This document shows, in pieces, positions 54,399 through 64,000 of a stretch of 64,000 bases of DNA. The DNA lies in assembly GCA_913060815.1 (NCBI GenBank), contig CAJXSZ010000012.1:34533-98532 (forward strand). The letters run 5' to 3'. Each line of letters starts with the position of its first letter. Position 1 is the first letter of the stretch. The DNA comes from an uncultured Sulfitobacter sp. Its GTDB lineage: Bacteria > Pseudomonadota > Alphaproteobacteria > Rhodobacterales > Rhodobacteraceae. Both the position numbers and the translations under genes were made by a program. The notes below the pieces were generated by a model. That model had not been told where the DNA came from and ran no database searches. It worked only from the letters and a program-made list of their open reading frames with translations.

Positions 54399-56678
54399 AT
54401 GAACACGGCCACACTGACGCCTGCACCCTACTCCGAGGGGCTGGAAGCTTATTCAACTGGTGACGGTACGCCGGGCACATCGAACTATGCCACCTCTGGA
54501 AACGGGGCTTTTGTCCCCGCGGATGAGGACTTTGGTGGAGCTCTGGAGATATTGAAAACCTCCAGCACCCAGCGCTTGCGTTATATGGGCCAGACACCCA
54601 TCGAACCTGGCTGCTATGTGCAGATCAAAGTGCGCGTGAAAGCCATTAGCGGTGAGCTCCCCTCGGTTCGCATCGCCGCCTATGCGGCACGATCTAATGG
54701 CAACGCCGTCAGTGGTGTGGATACGACAGGACCGTCGGTTGCGTTGACGACCTATGGCGAAGTCGTCGAGCTCAGCCTGATTGTCGGGATCGGCAACCGC
54801 GATGGAGTCGATCTGGTCTGGGGACCAACGGCAGACTACGGACACTTTGGCATCGACCTACTGGGCCAGAACGGCGGCGTTGTGCGGGTGGATGATATCG
54901 AGATTACAGATGCCTCGGCGCTGTTTCTGGGAGACATCGTGTCGACCGTTGATGTACGTGATTTTGGCGCAATCGGCGACGGCAGCACGGATGACACTGC
55001 TGCTTTTGAGGCTGCGAACGCGGCGGCCAATGACCGTACCGTCCTTATTCCTGCAGGTACATTCCGCCTTAATGGCAACGTCACTTTCGACGCGCCCACG
55101 AAATTCGAGGGCACCGTCAGCATGCCTGCAAGTGCGATGCTGTTGCTCAGGCAGAATTTTGATTTGCCCAACTATATTCAAGCCTTTGATGATGAAGAGC
55201 TGGCCTTCCGCAAAGCGTTTCAGGCACTTCTGAACAATTCAGATCATGAATCGCTCGATCTTGGGGGGCGAAAGGTTGCTCTGACAGGCCCGATCGACAT
55301 GCAGGCAGCGGTTCCGAACCGCACGCGCTATGAGACACGGCGTGCCATACATAACGGTCAGCTTATTGCCTTGCCCGGTGGGGATTGGGAGTCTACTTCA
55401 ATCTCCCATCGCGGAACCTATAGCGCCAGTGACCCAAGGACGCTCACGGATGTCGCCAATACGGCCAACATCCCGATCGGGAGCACGGTCAGCGGTTCGG
55501 GGGTCGGTCGTGAAATCTATGTCCGTGGCAAGAGCGTCACGCGCCGCGAACTCTATCTGAGCGAGCCTTTGCATGATGCGGTCGGCAGGCAGCTTTATAC
55601 CTTTGAACGTCATAAATACATGCTGGATTTCAGTGGGTTTGACGTTCTGGCCAAATTCATCATGCATAATATCGAATTTCAATGCCAGCAGTTGTGTAGC
55701 GCGATCATGCTGGCCGAGAAAGGATCTACTTTTACAATCCGTGACTGCTTTATTACCACGCCAAAGGATCGGGGTATTACATCTATGGGGTCGGGGTGTC
55801 AGGGCATGTTCATCGAGCGATGCCAATTTCTATCCTCTGAAAATGCTCTCAACGTGTCACAACGCAAGAGTATTGCGCTGAATGTGAACGCAAATGATGT
55901 GAAGCTGCGGAACTGTCGTGCCGAACGCTTCAAGCATTTTGCTGTCATGTCTGGTCAGAACCACCTGATTGTCGGCAACCACTTCTTCCAAGGCGATTCG
56001 ATTGACGGCGGTATACGCTCCGCTGGGATAGTCCTGGCGGAGCCGTCTGCGTCATGCATTTTCTCCAACAACTATGTCGACAACGCGTTTCTGGAGTGGA
56101 CGAACGAGCGCGACGCGACACCCAACCTAACCAGCGGCTTTTCGTTCAGCTCGCTTGATGTGACAAGCAACATCTTTTTGTCCGGCGATGTCTCTTCAAG
56201 CTTTAGCTTCCTTGTGGTCACGCCTTACGGCTCGGGGCACTACCTGAACGGCCTAAACGTGGCGGGCAATAGGTTCCGGAGTATCAACGGCTCAATCACG
56301 CGGGCAGAGCGCGTCGATACCAGCTATGCCGATCTGGACTTTACCAGAACGCGGAATGTGCGGTTCGAGGGCAACTCGTTTCACGGGATTAGTCGCCCCG
56401 TTGCCAACCCGCTTCACAAAGAGATGCAGCAAAACACGGATCAACAGACATGGGTGGTCGATACGGGGCCGGGGCTGCCCTTTGAGGCGCGTGCGCTCAG
56501 CATTGATGCCGTTGCTGTGCGGGGCGGTGTACGCAACGCGTCCAACCAGCGCAACTATGACCATCCTTTTGTACGTGCACAGCAGGGGCCTGATTCTGAT
56601 CAGGTTCACGTCATCTGGTCCGAGGCCGTGAGCGGCAAGATTTCCGTAACAGTTCGAATGGACAACGACGTGGTCTAG
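54399..56678 (+). CDS. Right-handed beta-helix protein, pectate-lyase-superfamily (GH28-related)
   Basis: The 759-residue protein has an N-terminal region of about 170 residues that looks like a jelly-roll, then the hallmark start of the Pectate_lyase_3 domain, VDVRDFGAIGDGSTDDTAAF, at about 186. A long beta-helix with repeated N/G-rich turns follows (NHLIVGNHFFQG, SNNYVDNAF, VAGNRFRS, FEGNSFHG). Such domains occur in polysaccharide depolymerases and phage tail spikes. No Sec or Tat signal is seen at the start. GGGATACTT precedes ATG 54399. No carbohydrate genes are adjacent, so the substrate is unknown. Confidence 0.8.
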   Translation: MNTATLTPAPYSEGLEAYSTGDGTPGTSNYATSGNGAFVPADEDFGGALEILKTSSTQRLRYMGQTPIEPGCYVQIKVRVKAISGELPSVRIAAYAARSNGNAVSGVDTTGPSVALTTYGEVVELSLIVGIGNRDGVDLVWGPTADYGHFGIDLLGQNGGVVRVDDIEITDASALFLGDIVSTVDVRDFGAIGDGSTDDTAAFEAANAAANDRTVLIPAGTFRLNGNVTFDAPTKFEGTVSMPASAMLLLRQNFDLPNYIQAFDDEELAFRKAFQALLNNSDHESLDLGGRKVALTGPIDMQAAVPNRTRYETRRAIHNGQLIALPGGDWESTSISHRGTYSASDPRTLTDVANTANIPIGSTVSGSGVGREIYVRGKSVTRRELYLSEPLHDAVGRQLYTFERHKYMLDFSGFDVLAKFIMHNIEFQCQQLCSAIMLAEKGSTFTIRDCFITTPKDRGITSMGSGCQGMFIERCQFLSSENALNVSQRKSIALNVNANDVKLRNCRAERFKHFAVMSGQNHLIVGNHFFQGDSIDGGIRSAGIVLAEPSASCIFSNNYVDNAFLEWTNERDATPNLTSGFSFSSLDVTSNIFLSGDVSSSFSFLVVTPYGSGHYLNGLNVAGNRFRSINGSITRAERVDTSYADLDFTRTRNVRFEGNSFHGISRPVANPLHKEMQQNTDQQTWVVDTGPGLPFEARALSIDAVAVRGGVRNASNQRNYDHPFVRAQQGPDSDQVHVIWSEAVSGKISVTVRMDNDVV

Positions 56679-56691
56679 ACGTCTCAAGGCC

Positions 56692-56723
56692 CGCCGCTTC
56701 GGCAGACATCTGTCGGAGCGGCC
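56692..56723. terminator. Shared hairpin between convergent genes
   Basis: A long inverted repeat (GCCGCTTCGGCAGA with TGTCGGAGCGGC, two wobble positions) lies between the beta-helix gene and the minus-strand beta-barrel gene, ending at its stop. Without a T run it would be a weak terminator, but the position suits a bidirectional one. Confidence 0.55.
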
Positions 56724-57392
56724 CTAGAACTTGCGCCAAAGACCGAATTTCACAGCGCTGTTTTCAAAATCACCGATCGTGGTTTCAGTACCTATATGGA
56801 TGCTGAATTTTGCATTCTTTGGAGTAATTATCACAGAGGGGGCAAGTTTTGCGATGCTATATTCATCTGAAAAGGCGGTGAAGAACTGGAACATGCCAGC
56901 CGTGACGGGGGTAAAGTTCAAGCCGACCGTCGCATCGACTTTTGCGATGTGCTGCGCTTCTTCAATGTCCCAGATTGTAGCTGCTTCAACAGTGACCCAG
57001 CCTGTCTTCTCACGCAGTTCTATTCCTTTGCCCCAGCTGAGCGCCGTGCGCAGATGGGGTTTGGTTGTGACATCTGTCCAGCTTGCGCCGACCCCAACGT
57101 CATAGGCCCACTTGGACACAGCATCAGTTGCTGAAAGCGCGCGCCGGATTGAAAATGTGGCAGAGCCACTGACCGCGCCAAGATAGAGACGTGACATCCC
57201 GATATCGGCAATCAGCGTTGTGTCGGACGTGAGGCCGTATTCCACATAGGTCTGACTCGTTGTATCCAGATAATAGGTTCCTGTGACGGATACTGCCGTA
57301 AAGGTTGCTCCTTTCTCACGCAGCCATGGCCCAGCTTGTGCGCTGTGTGCCAAAGCAACGAGTATGAAGGCAGCAATGAATCGGTAAAGCAC
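56724..57392 (-). CDS. Exported hypothetical protein, probable outer-membrane beta-barrel
   Basis: The 222-residue product has a signal peptide (MLYRFIAAFILVALAHSAQA) and then alternating polar/hydrophobic strands with many aromatic ends (TYYLDTTSQTYVEYGLTSDT, AYDVGVGASWTDVTTKP, FSIHIGTETTIG), finishing in FGLWRKF with the C-terminal phenylalanine typical of barrel proteins. No close family is recognised. It is convergent with the beta-helix gene and divergent from the NYN gene. Confidence 0.65.
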   Translation of the reverse strand: MLYRFIAAFILVALAHSAQAGPWLREKGATFTAVSVTGTYYLDTTSQTYVEYGLTSDTTLIADIGMSRLYLGAVSGSATFSIRRALSATDAVSKWAYDVGVGASWTDVTTKPHLRTALSWGKGIELREKTGWVTVEAATIWDIEEAQHIAKVDATVGLNFTPVTAGMFQFFTAFSDEYSIAKLAPSVIITPKNAKFSIHIGTETTIGDFENSAVKFGLWRKF

Positions 57393-57503
57393 GTGGATAC
57401 TGTTCTCCTGCGCTTACTTTCGGTTAATCGCAGTTAACAAACGGTTACTCTAGGTTAGAAAGATAGCTGGCACCTCTAAACCGGACGGCGACAGGGAGAC
57501 GTT

Positions 57504-57896
57504 GTGAAGATATTAGTAGACGGCTCGAACGTATTGTTCTGGCGCGCAGGCCAGCCCGATCCAGAAGCGCCGATGCAAGTCTTCCGCGCCCTTGTGGCGC
57601 GCCGCTATACGCCCGTGATCTACTTCGATCATAGTATTCACAGATATCTAGGGCAGGGTGAGCTGGAGCGTTTAGCAGGGCAAACCTCCCCAATCATCGT
57701 GCCGCGTGGCACCTCCGCTGATGGTGCTTTGCTGGAGGCCTGCGATCAGGGGCGTTTCCAGATCGTCAGCGGAGACCGTTATCAGGCGTGGCGCGGCCAA
57801 TTTCCGAACCTGCGCGGCAGGTGGCTTGTCACAGGACGGATCGAGAAGGGCGGGCGTGTGAGCTTTTCGAAAAAGCTCAGGCCCGCCCCGCTCTAG
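57504..57896 (+). CDS. NYN/PIN-like ribonuclease domain protein
   Basis: The 130-residue protein starts MKILVDGSNVLFWRAG, with the first acidic residue of a NYN/PIN active site in VDGSN. It has a second acidic strand (VIYFDHS), PRGTSADGALLEAC with another aspartate, and IVSGDRYQAWRG with the last. This pattern fits Zc3h12a/YacP-like metal-dependent RNases. GGGAGACG precedes the ATG. It is convergent with uvrB, two bases apart. Confidence 0.75.
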   Translation: MKILVDGSNVLFWRAGQPDPEAPMQVFRALVARRYTPVIYFDHSIHRYLGQGELERLAGQTSPIIVPRGTSADGALLEACDQGRFQIVSGDRYQAWRGQFPNLRGRWLVTGRIEKGGRVSFSKKLRPAPL

Positions 57897-57898
57897 GT

Positions 57899-60103
<2,205 letters not shown>

Positions 60104-60262
60104 CAGGGATGTCTCCGCTTGTTAGACTATATAACTGTCATGTTTTGACGGCTGTTCAAGGTGCACAGGCAGTCCAATTGTTAGAAACTGGCAGCAGAGC
60201 ACACCCTTGATCCAAACGGTGCGCCATGCCATATCCGAGCCAAGCCATTCACGGAGAGAGCC

Positions 60263-60574
60263 ATGCGCGCGAGAATCTATCAGCCAGCCCGTACAGCAAT
60301 GTCATCGGGCACTGCAAAGACCAAGCATTGGGTGCTTGAGTTCGCTCAGGCGGAGGCGCGTGAAGTTGATCCATTGATGGGCTGGACCTCCTCCGCCGAC
60401 ACACAAAGTCAGGTGAAGTTGCAGTTCGAGACCAAAGAGGATGCGCTCGAGTACGCGACCGAGCATGGAATCAACGTTCAGGTTCAGGACCCGAACAAGC
60501 GCAAGCCGGTTATCCGCGACGGCGGCTATGGCGAGAACTTTGCCACGGGCCGTCGGGGCGCTTGGACGCACTAA
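60263..60574 (+). CDS. NADH dehydrogenase complex I accessory subunit, NDUFS4/ETC-C1-like
   Basis: The 103-residue protein starts [20 protein letters not shown] and contains the NDUFS4 core [20 protein letters not shown], then [19 protein letters not shown] and [16 protein letters not shown]. It matches the bacterial homologue of the mitochondrial 18-kDa subunit, which in alphaproteobacteria is an accessory part of respiratory complex I. It is encoded away from any nuo genes. GGAGAGAG precedes the ATG. Confidence 0.9.
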   Translation: MRARIYQPARTAMSSGTAKTKHWVLEFAQAEAREVDPLMGWTSSADTQSQVKLQFETKEDALEYATEHGINVQVQDPNKRKPVIRDGGYGENFATGRRGAWTH

Positions 60575-60595
60575 ACCTGCCAGAGGAGCGCTGAC

Positions 60596-61597
60596 ATGCA
60601 GCATCGCCGCCTTGGCCGGAACGGCCCTCTCGTGCATCCGCTGGGCATCGGTGCGATGTCATTCTCCAACTTTTACGGCCCCACGACCGAAGCGCAAAGC
60701 CACGACATTCTGGATGCGGCAGTCGCGGCGGGGGTCAGCCATATCGACACCTCCAATGTCTATGGCATGGGCACCTCCGAGACGGTGATCGGAACGTACC
60801 TCAAGGCCAACCCAACGGCGCGCGACCACTTTAGCATTGCGACCAAAGGCGGCATCACCCGCAACCCCGACGGGCCGGGCAATATCTTTGACAATTCTCC
60901 GGCACATTTACAGGCAGAGCTGGAGGGCAGCCTCAAACGCATGGGCGTTGAAGCGGTTGATCTCTATTATGTGCATCGCCGCGATGCGTCTGTACCGATT
61001 GAAGAAGTAACCGAGACAATGGCGGCACTGGTCAAGTCAGGCAAAGCCAAGTCGATCGGCTTTTCCGAAATTGCGCCCACCTCGCTTCGCCGCGCGCATG
61101 CTGTTCATCCTGTCACTGCTGTTCAGTCCGAATATTCGCTTAGCACGCGCAGCCCTGAATTGGGGTTGGTCCAGACCTGTGCCGAGCTTGGTGTGGCGCT
61201 TGTGGCCTTCTCTCCCATAGGCCGCTCGTTCCTGACTGATACGCCGCTGACCTATGCGGCGGCGCAAGAGTTGCCTTTCCTGACACATAACCCACGCTTC
61301 ATGCAGCCAAACTATGATGCCAATATTGCAGCCGTTGCGCCGTTCCAGAAACTTGCGGCAGACATGGGCATCTCAACGGCAGGTCTGGCGATCGCTTGGG
61401 TGCTCGCGCAAGGCGAACATGTGATCCCGATCCCGGGCACCCGCTCGCTCTCCCATTTTGCACAATTGCTTGAAGGGGCAGGGCGCGCCTTGACGGCTGA
61501 TGAACTGACGGCAATCGCAGAAATCCTGCCAGTAGGCTGGGCGCATGGTGACCGCTATTCCGCTTCGCAATGGAACGGGCCTGAGCGCTACTGCTGA
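60596..61597 (+). CDS. Aldo/keto reductase
   Basis: The 333-residue NADPH-dependent oxidoreductase has the AKR TIM-barrel motifs: LGIGAMSF, DTSNVYGMGTSE (catalytic Asp and Tyr), ATKGG (Lys) and DLYYVHRRD (His), with IPIPGTRSLSHF near the cofactor-binding end. It resembles the YajO/IolS-like group. The substrate is unknown. AGAGGAGCG lies before the ATG, 21 bases after the NDUFS4-like stop. Confidence 0.92.
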   Translation: MQHRRLGRNGPLVHPLGIGAMSFSNFYGPTTEAQSHDILDAAVAAGVSHIDTSNVYGMGTSETVIGTYLKANPTARDHFSIATKGGITRNPDGPGNIFDNSPAHLQAELEGSLKRMGVEAVDLYYVHRRDASVPIEEVTETMAALVKSGKAKSIGFSEIAPTSLRRAHAVHPVTAVQSEYSLSTRSPELGLVQTCAELGVALVAFSPIGRSFLTDTPLTYAAAQELPFLTHNPRFMQPNYDANIAAVAPFQKLAADMGISTAGLAIAWVLAQGEHVIPIPGTRSLSHFAQLLEGAGRALTADELTAIAEILPVGWAHGDRYSASQWNGPERYC

Positions 61598-61721
61598 ACG
61601 GCAAACAGGACGCTACGGCATCGCGATAAAAATAGAATTGCTGCGCGAGACTTGCGCCGCTAGCGTGCAGTGAAACAGCCCTCGCTGCGGCCCGCCGTAG
61701 CTACGATCAAAGGATATGCCG

Positions 61722-62528
61722 ATGGCCCTCAAGATTGACACCGACCGCTTCACCAATCTGGCGCTTGAGGAGCACGATGGCGGCCTTTGGGTCGTGACCC
61801 TCAACCGCCCAGCAAAGCGTAATGCGCTGGACATCGACACGATTGAAGAGCTCGTCGATTTCTTCTCGGTAGCGCCCCGCGCAGGCGTGCGCGCCGTTGT
61901 GTTGGCAGGAGCAGGGGATCACTTCTGTGCTGGTCTCGATCTGGTTGAGCATCACGACGAGGACCGTAGTCCCGCCGACTTTATGCACGTTTGTCTGCGT
62001 TGGCACGAGGCGTTCAACAAAATGGAATATGGTGGTGTGCCTGTGATTGCGGCGCTGCAAGGGGCTGTCGTTGGTGGCGGGCTTGAGCTGGCCAGTTCCG
62101 CCCATGTCCGTGTCATGGATCAATCTGCCTATTTCGCGCTGCCAGAAGGTCAGCGCGGATTGTTCACAGGCGGAGGGGCCACGATCCGCGTCACCGATCT
62201 GGTTGGCAAAGCGCGCATGATCGACATGATGCTGACGGGCCGGGTCTATCAGGGCCAAGAGGCCGTTGATCTGGGACTGGCACAATACATCGTTGAGGGC
62301 TCCAGCTTTGACGCCGCGATGGATCTGGCGCGCAAAGCCGCTGAAAACCTTCCGCTGTCCAACTTCGCGATCTGCTCCGCGGTGAGCCATATGCAGAATA
62401 TGTCTGCCATGGATGCCGCCTATGCCGAGGCGGTGGTTGCAGGGGTGGTCAACACCCAGCCTGCTGCCCGCGAAAGACTGGCAGCATTCGCCGATAAAAC
62501 CGCTGCGCGCGTTCGCCGCAACGATTAG
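61722..62528 (+). CDS. Crotonase/enoyl-CoA hydratase family protein
   Basis: The 268-residue enzyme has the crotonase fold with oxyanion-hole [12 protein letters not shown] and [12 protein letters not shown], and two acidic residues 20 apart (the E of GGGLELA and the E of LPEGQRG), as in active hydratases. The stretches [20 protein letters not shown] and [13 protein letters not shown] resemble the methylthioacryloyl-CoA hydratase DmdD of Ruegeria from memory, but no dmd genes are next to it. ATG 61722 follows AAAGGA with good spacing; ATG 61716 is too close. ubiG follows 62 bases downstream. Confidence 0.87.
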   Translation: MALKIDTDRFTNLALEEHDGGLWVVTLNRPAKRNALDIDTIEELVDFFSVAPRAGVRAVVLAGAGDHFCAGLDLVEHHDEDRSPADFMHVCLRWHEAFNKMEYGGVPVIAALQGAVVGGGLELASSAHVRVMDQSAYFALPEGQRGLFTGGGATIRVTDLVGKARMIDMMLTGRVYQGQEAVDLGLAQYIVEGSSFDAAMDLARKAAENLPLSNFAICSAVSHMQNMSAMDAAYAEAVVAGVVNTQPAARERLAAFADKTAARVRRND

Positions 62529-62590
62529 GCGTAGCGCATCGCCTTCCGTGCCCTATCTCGTTTTCCAGATACGGCACGGAGGCACCGAAT

Positions 62591-63286
62591 ATGACACAGC
62601 GCAACAATTTGAAAATCTATGACGACGTCGCAGCGCAATGGTGGTCCGACGACATCCGTTGGGTGCGCACACTCAAGAACATGGTGCCGGGACGTCTGGG
62701 ATATTTTGACAAGCTGATCGACTGGCAGGGCAAAGCGGTCCTCGATCTGGGCTGTGCGGGCGGGTTCATGGCTGAAGCGCTGGATGATCGCGGCGCGCAG
62801 GTCACAGGTATCGACCCCGCCGCCGAAGCCATCGCTGCCGCAACCGCTCATGCGCAGGGGCGTGACATTACATATGATGTCGGTGTGGGAGAGGCGCTTC
62901 CATATATGGACGGGCAATTCGATGCTGTCGTCTGTGTCGATGTGCTGGAACATGTTCAGGACTTGGATCAAGTGCTGCGCGAGGTAGCGCGCGTTCTCAA
63001 ACCTGGTGGCATGTTCCTGTTTGATACAATCAACCGCAACATCATCGCGCGTCTTGCCACGATCACAATAGCTGAAGACATTCTCCATCTACTCCCCAAA
63101 GGCACGCACGACCCTGCGATGTTCATAAAACCTGCCGAACTGCTGGCTGGGCTCGAATCTGCAGGAATGGAGCCAGCCAAGATTACTGGATTAGGTCCAA
63201 GGGGCATTAATCTGCGTGGCGACCTTATATTCGGACAGCTGCCGCTGAAGTCGGTCATCTATATGGGCAGCGCTTTGAAAAACTGA
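62591..63286 (+). CDS. ubiG: Ubiquinone O-methyltransferase
   Basis: UbiG performs both O-methylations of ubiquinone synthesis. The 231-residue product has the SAM-binding motif VLDLGCAGGFMAEALDDRG, VCVDVLEHVQDLDQVLREVA and the UbiG-specific KGTHDPAMFIKPAELLAGLE segment. The usual reading of the HDW motif is HDP here. It is the last protein gene before the ribosomal RNA operon. Confidence 0.9.
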   Translation: MTQRNNLKIYDDVAAQWWSDDIRWVRTLKNMVPGRLGYFDKLIDWQGKAVLDLGCAGGFMAEALDDRGAQVTGIDPAAEAIAAATAHAQGRDITYDVGVGEALPYMDGQFDAVVCVDVLEHVQDLDQVLREVARVLKPGGMFLFDTINRNIIARLATITIAEDILHLLPKGTHDPAMFIKPAELLAGLESAGMEPAKITGLGPRGINLRGDLIFGQLPLKSVIYMGSALKN

Positions 63287-63643
63287 ACGCCGACAAGGCG
63301 TGATTCCACCCGAGTCGGGCAGTAATCGCACCTAACACTCCTGAGGAACGTCTAAATGTTAGGCGAAACCGTCCGAGTGCGGAGAAAAACCACCTCCAGA
63401 TACAAAAAATTCTTGGACCGAAAGAGCGTGATCGTCATAAAAATATAGAGGTTTAGCACTGGCGTTCGGCAGGCATCGGGAAAAAATGACGAAAGAGTCA
63501 TTTTCCGTGTAAAAACCGCTTGCGGCTTCTGGGAACTAACACTAGAACGCCCCTTACCGAAGCGCAGCAATGAGCGACGGGGCAGCGGACGGGACGCGGC
63601 GGAGACGCTGAGGACTTGAGGCGAAGTAAGGAATTCAGAGAGA

Positions 63644-63672
63644 TTGACGGCGGGGCGCGCTAGAGTTATACA
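63644..63672 (+). promoter_or_regulatory. Probable rRNA operon promoter
   Basis: TTGACG (63644-63649) and TATACA (63667-63672) are separated by 17 bases, an almost consensus sigma-70 promoter. A GC-rich stretch follows the -10 box, as expected of a stringently controlled rRNA promoter. It lies about 275 bases before the 16S gene. Confidence 0.65.
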
Positions 63673-63930
63673 GCGCATCTTGTTGATTTTTGTCTCTACG
63701 TTATTTGAAAATTAGATATCTGAAGAGATATGTGGGCGGTTTGGTCTATTTCGATGGATCAACGTCTGTATATCGCGCTCTTAGGACTTCGGTTCGATGA
63801 TAGAGTGTCAGCTTCACTGTTTGAGTGGCTTTCGGTTACTTTGGTAACTTTAAGTACATCAAACAGAAAAGACGCCATATGATTTCAGTAAGGTCATATG
63901 GTCGATGTGCAGAGGTTCGACGTCAAGGAT

Positions 63931-63946
63931 ATGCTGGTAACAGCAT
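63931..63946 (+). other. Leader hairpin directly before 16S rRNA
   Basis: ATGCTG-GTAA-CAGCAT forms a six-base stem with a four-base loop, ending two bases before the mature 16S start. It may take part in precursor folding or processing; the pairing partner for an RNase III stem would lie beyond the window. Confidence 0.4.
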
Positions 63947-63948
63947 TT

Positions 63949-64000
63949 CAACTTGAGAGTTTGATCCTGGCTCAGAACGAACGCTGGCGGCAGGCCTAAC
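63949..64000 (+). rRNA. rrs: 16S ribosomal RNA, 5' end only (continues outside window)
   Basis: CAACTTGAGAGTTTGATCCT followed by GGCTCAGAACGAACGCTGGC is the universally conserved 16S 5' end. GAACGAACGCTGGCGGCAGG is the alphaproteobacterial version. Only about 52 bases lie in the window. The mature end is placed by comparison with the E. coli 16S start. Confidence 0.97.

Larger units (their letters stand above)
63287..63948. other. rRNA operon upstream region
   Basis: No protein gene is supported in these 662 bases. A CCTAACA...TGTTAGG inverted repeat (63331-63337 and 63357-63363) follows ubiG and may end its message, although no T run is present. The rRNA promoter is at 63644-63672 and the leader runs from about 63680 to 63948. 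A weak boxA-like CGCTCTTAGG lies near 63775. Confidence 0.5.

Noticed and set aside
57423..57437. Possible CtrA site TTAA...TTAAC upstream of the NYN gene
   Set aside because: The two half-sites are six bases apart, not the seven of the known TTAA-N7-TTAA site, and there is no other support.
63352..63678. A 108-residue minus-strand frame upstream of the rRNA operon
   Set aside because: It covers the rRNA promoter region, has no ribosome site and no family; such frames are often wrongly annotated next to rRNA genes.

Overview
The window looks like ordinary chromosome from an alphaproteobacterium of the order Rhodobacterales, most probably the Roseobacter group. The evidence is family-level: an RpoH sigma factor of the RpoHII type, a glutamate-tRNA ligase with a divergent HIGH region, a class I lysyl-tRNA synthetase, an NDUFS4-type complex I accessory subunit, a reductive pyrimidine-degradation cluster with a RutR regulator, and an alphaproteobacterial-looking 16S rRNA 5' end at the right edge. 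No insertion sequence, prophage, CRISPR array, integrase or tRNA gene was seen.

Layout. 1-2.6 kb (minus): the start of a YifB/ComM-type ATPase, a glutathione transferase, and an overlapping alpha-ribazole-phosphatase-like gene and cobU pair. 2.7-9.2 kb (plus): rpoH, a ChaN-like protein, coaBC, dut, a membrane-anchored MoeB/ThiF-type E1 enzyme and an M3 peptidase. 9.2-16.3 kb (minus): the cell-shape cluster mreB-mreC-mreD-mrdA-rodA, then a VOC protein and a GhrA-like dehydrogenase. 16.4-19.9 kb: a VOC protein, an ABM/NIPSNAP pair divergent from an ArsR-type regulator, and a secreted protein of about 18-19 MORN repeats. 20-30.4 kb: nadE, a membrane protein, an esterase, gltX, a gamma-glutamylcyclotransferase, a GcvH-like protein that lacks the lipoyl lysine, an inositol-phosphatase-family enzyme, and the ybbA-ybbP / tesA divergon.

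30.5-41.8 kb is the most coherent functional block. It holds preT, a DUF1428 gene, preA, rutR, a ureidopropionase/carbamoylase and a dihydropyrimidinase, followed by an NMT1/THI5-type ABC importer. Together these suggest uptake of a pyrimidine-like compound and its reductive breakdown to a beta-amino acid. Two near-identical 16-bp palindromes resembling the RutR operator lie in front of preT and in the rutR/carbamoylase intergenic region, so a local RutR circuit is likely.

41.8-54.3 kb: a hemolysin III protein, an L,D-transpeptidase, a cold-shock gene, a small exported protein, ettA, a universal stress protein, a sodium/alanine symporter, nadD, a DMT exporter, a Tat-dependent DD-carboxypeptidase, a TerB-like protein, lysS and a DUF4864 protein. 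54.4-63.3 kb: a large beta-helix protein, a possible beta-barrel protein, a NYN/PIN-like nuclease, uvrB, the NDUFS4-like gene, an aldo/keto reductase, a crotonase and ubiG. The last 0.7 kb is the promoter and leader of a ribosomal RNA operon, and the window ends about 50 bases into 16S rRNA.

Most of the window is housekeeping sequence. The points most worth following are the non-lipoylatable GcvH-like protein, the RutR operator pair, the membrane-anchored E1 enzyme, the MORN-repeat protein and a hairpin next to the nadD start codon. No clearly new multi-gene system was found.
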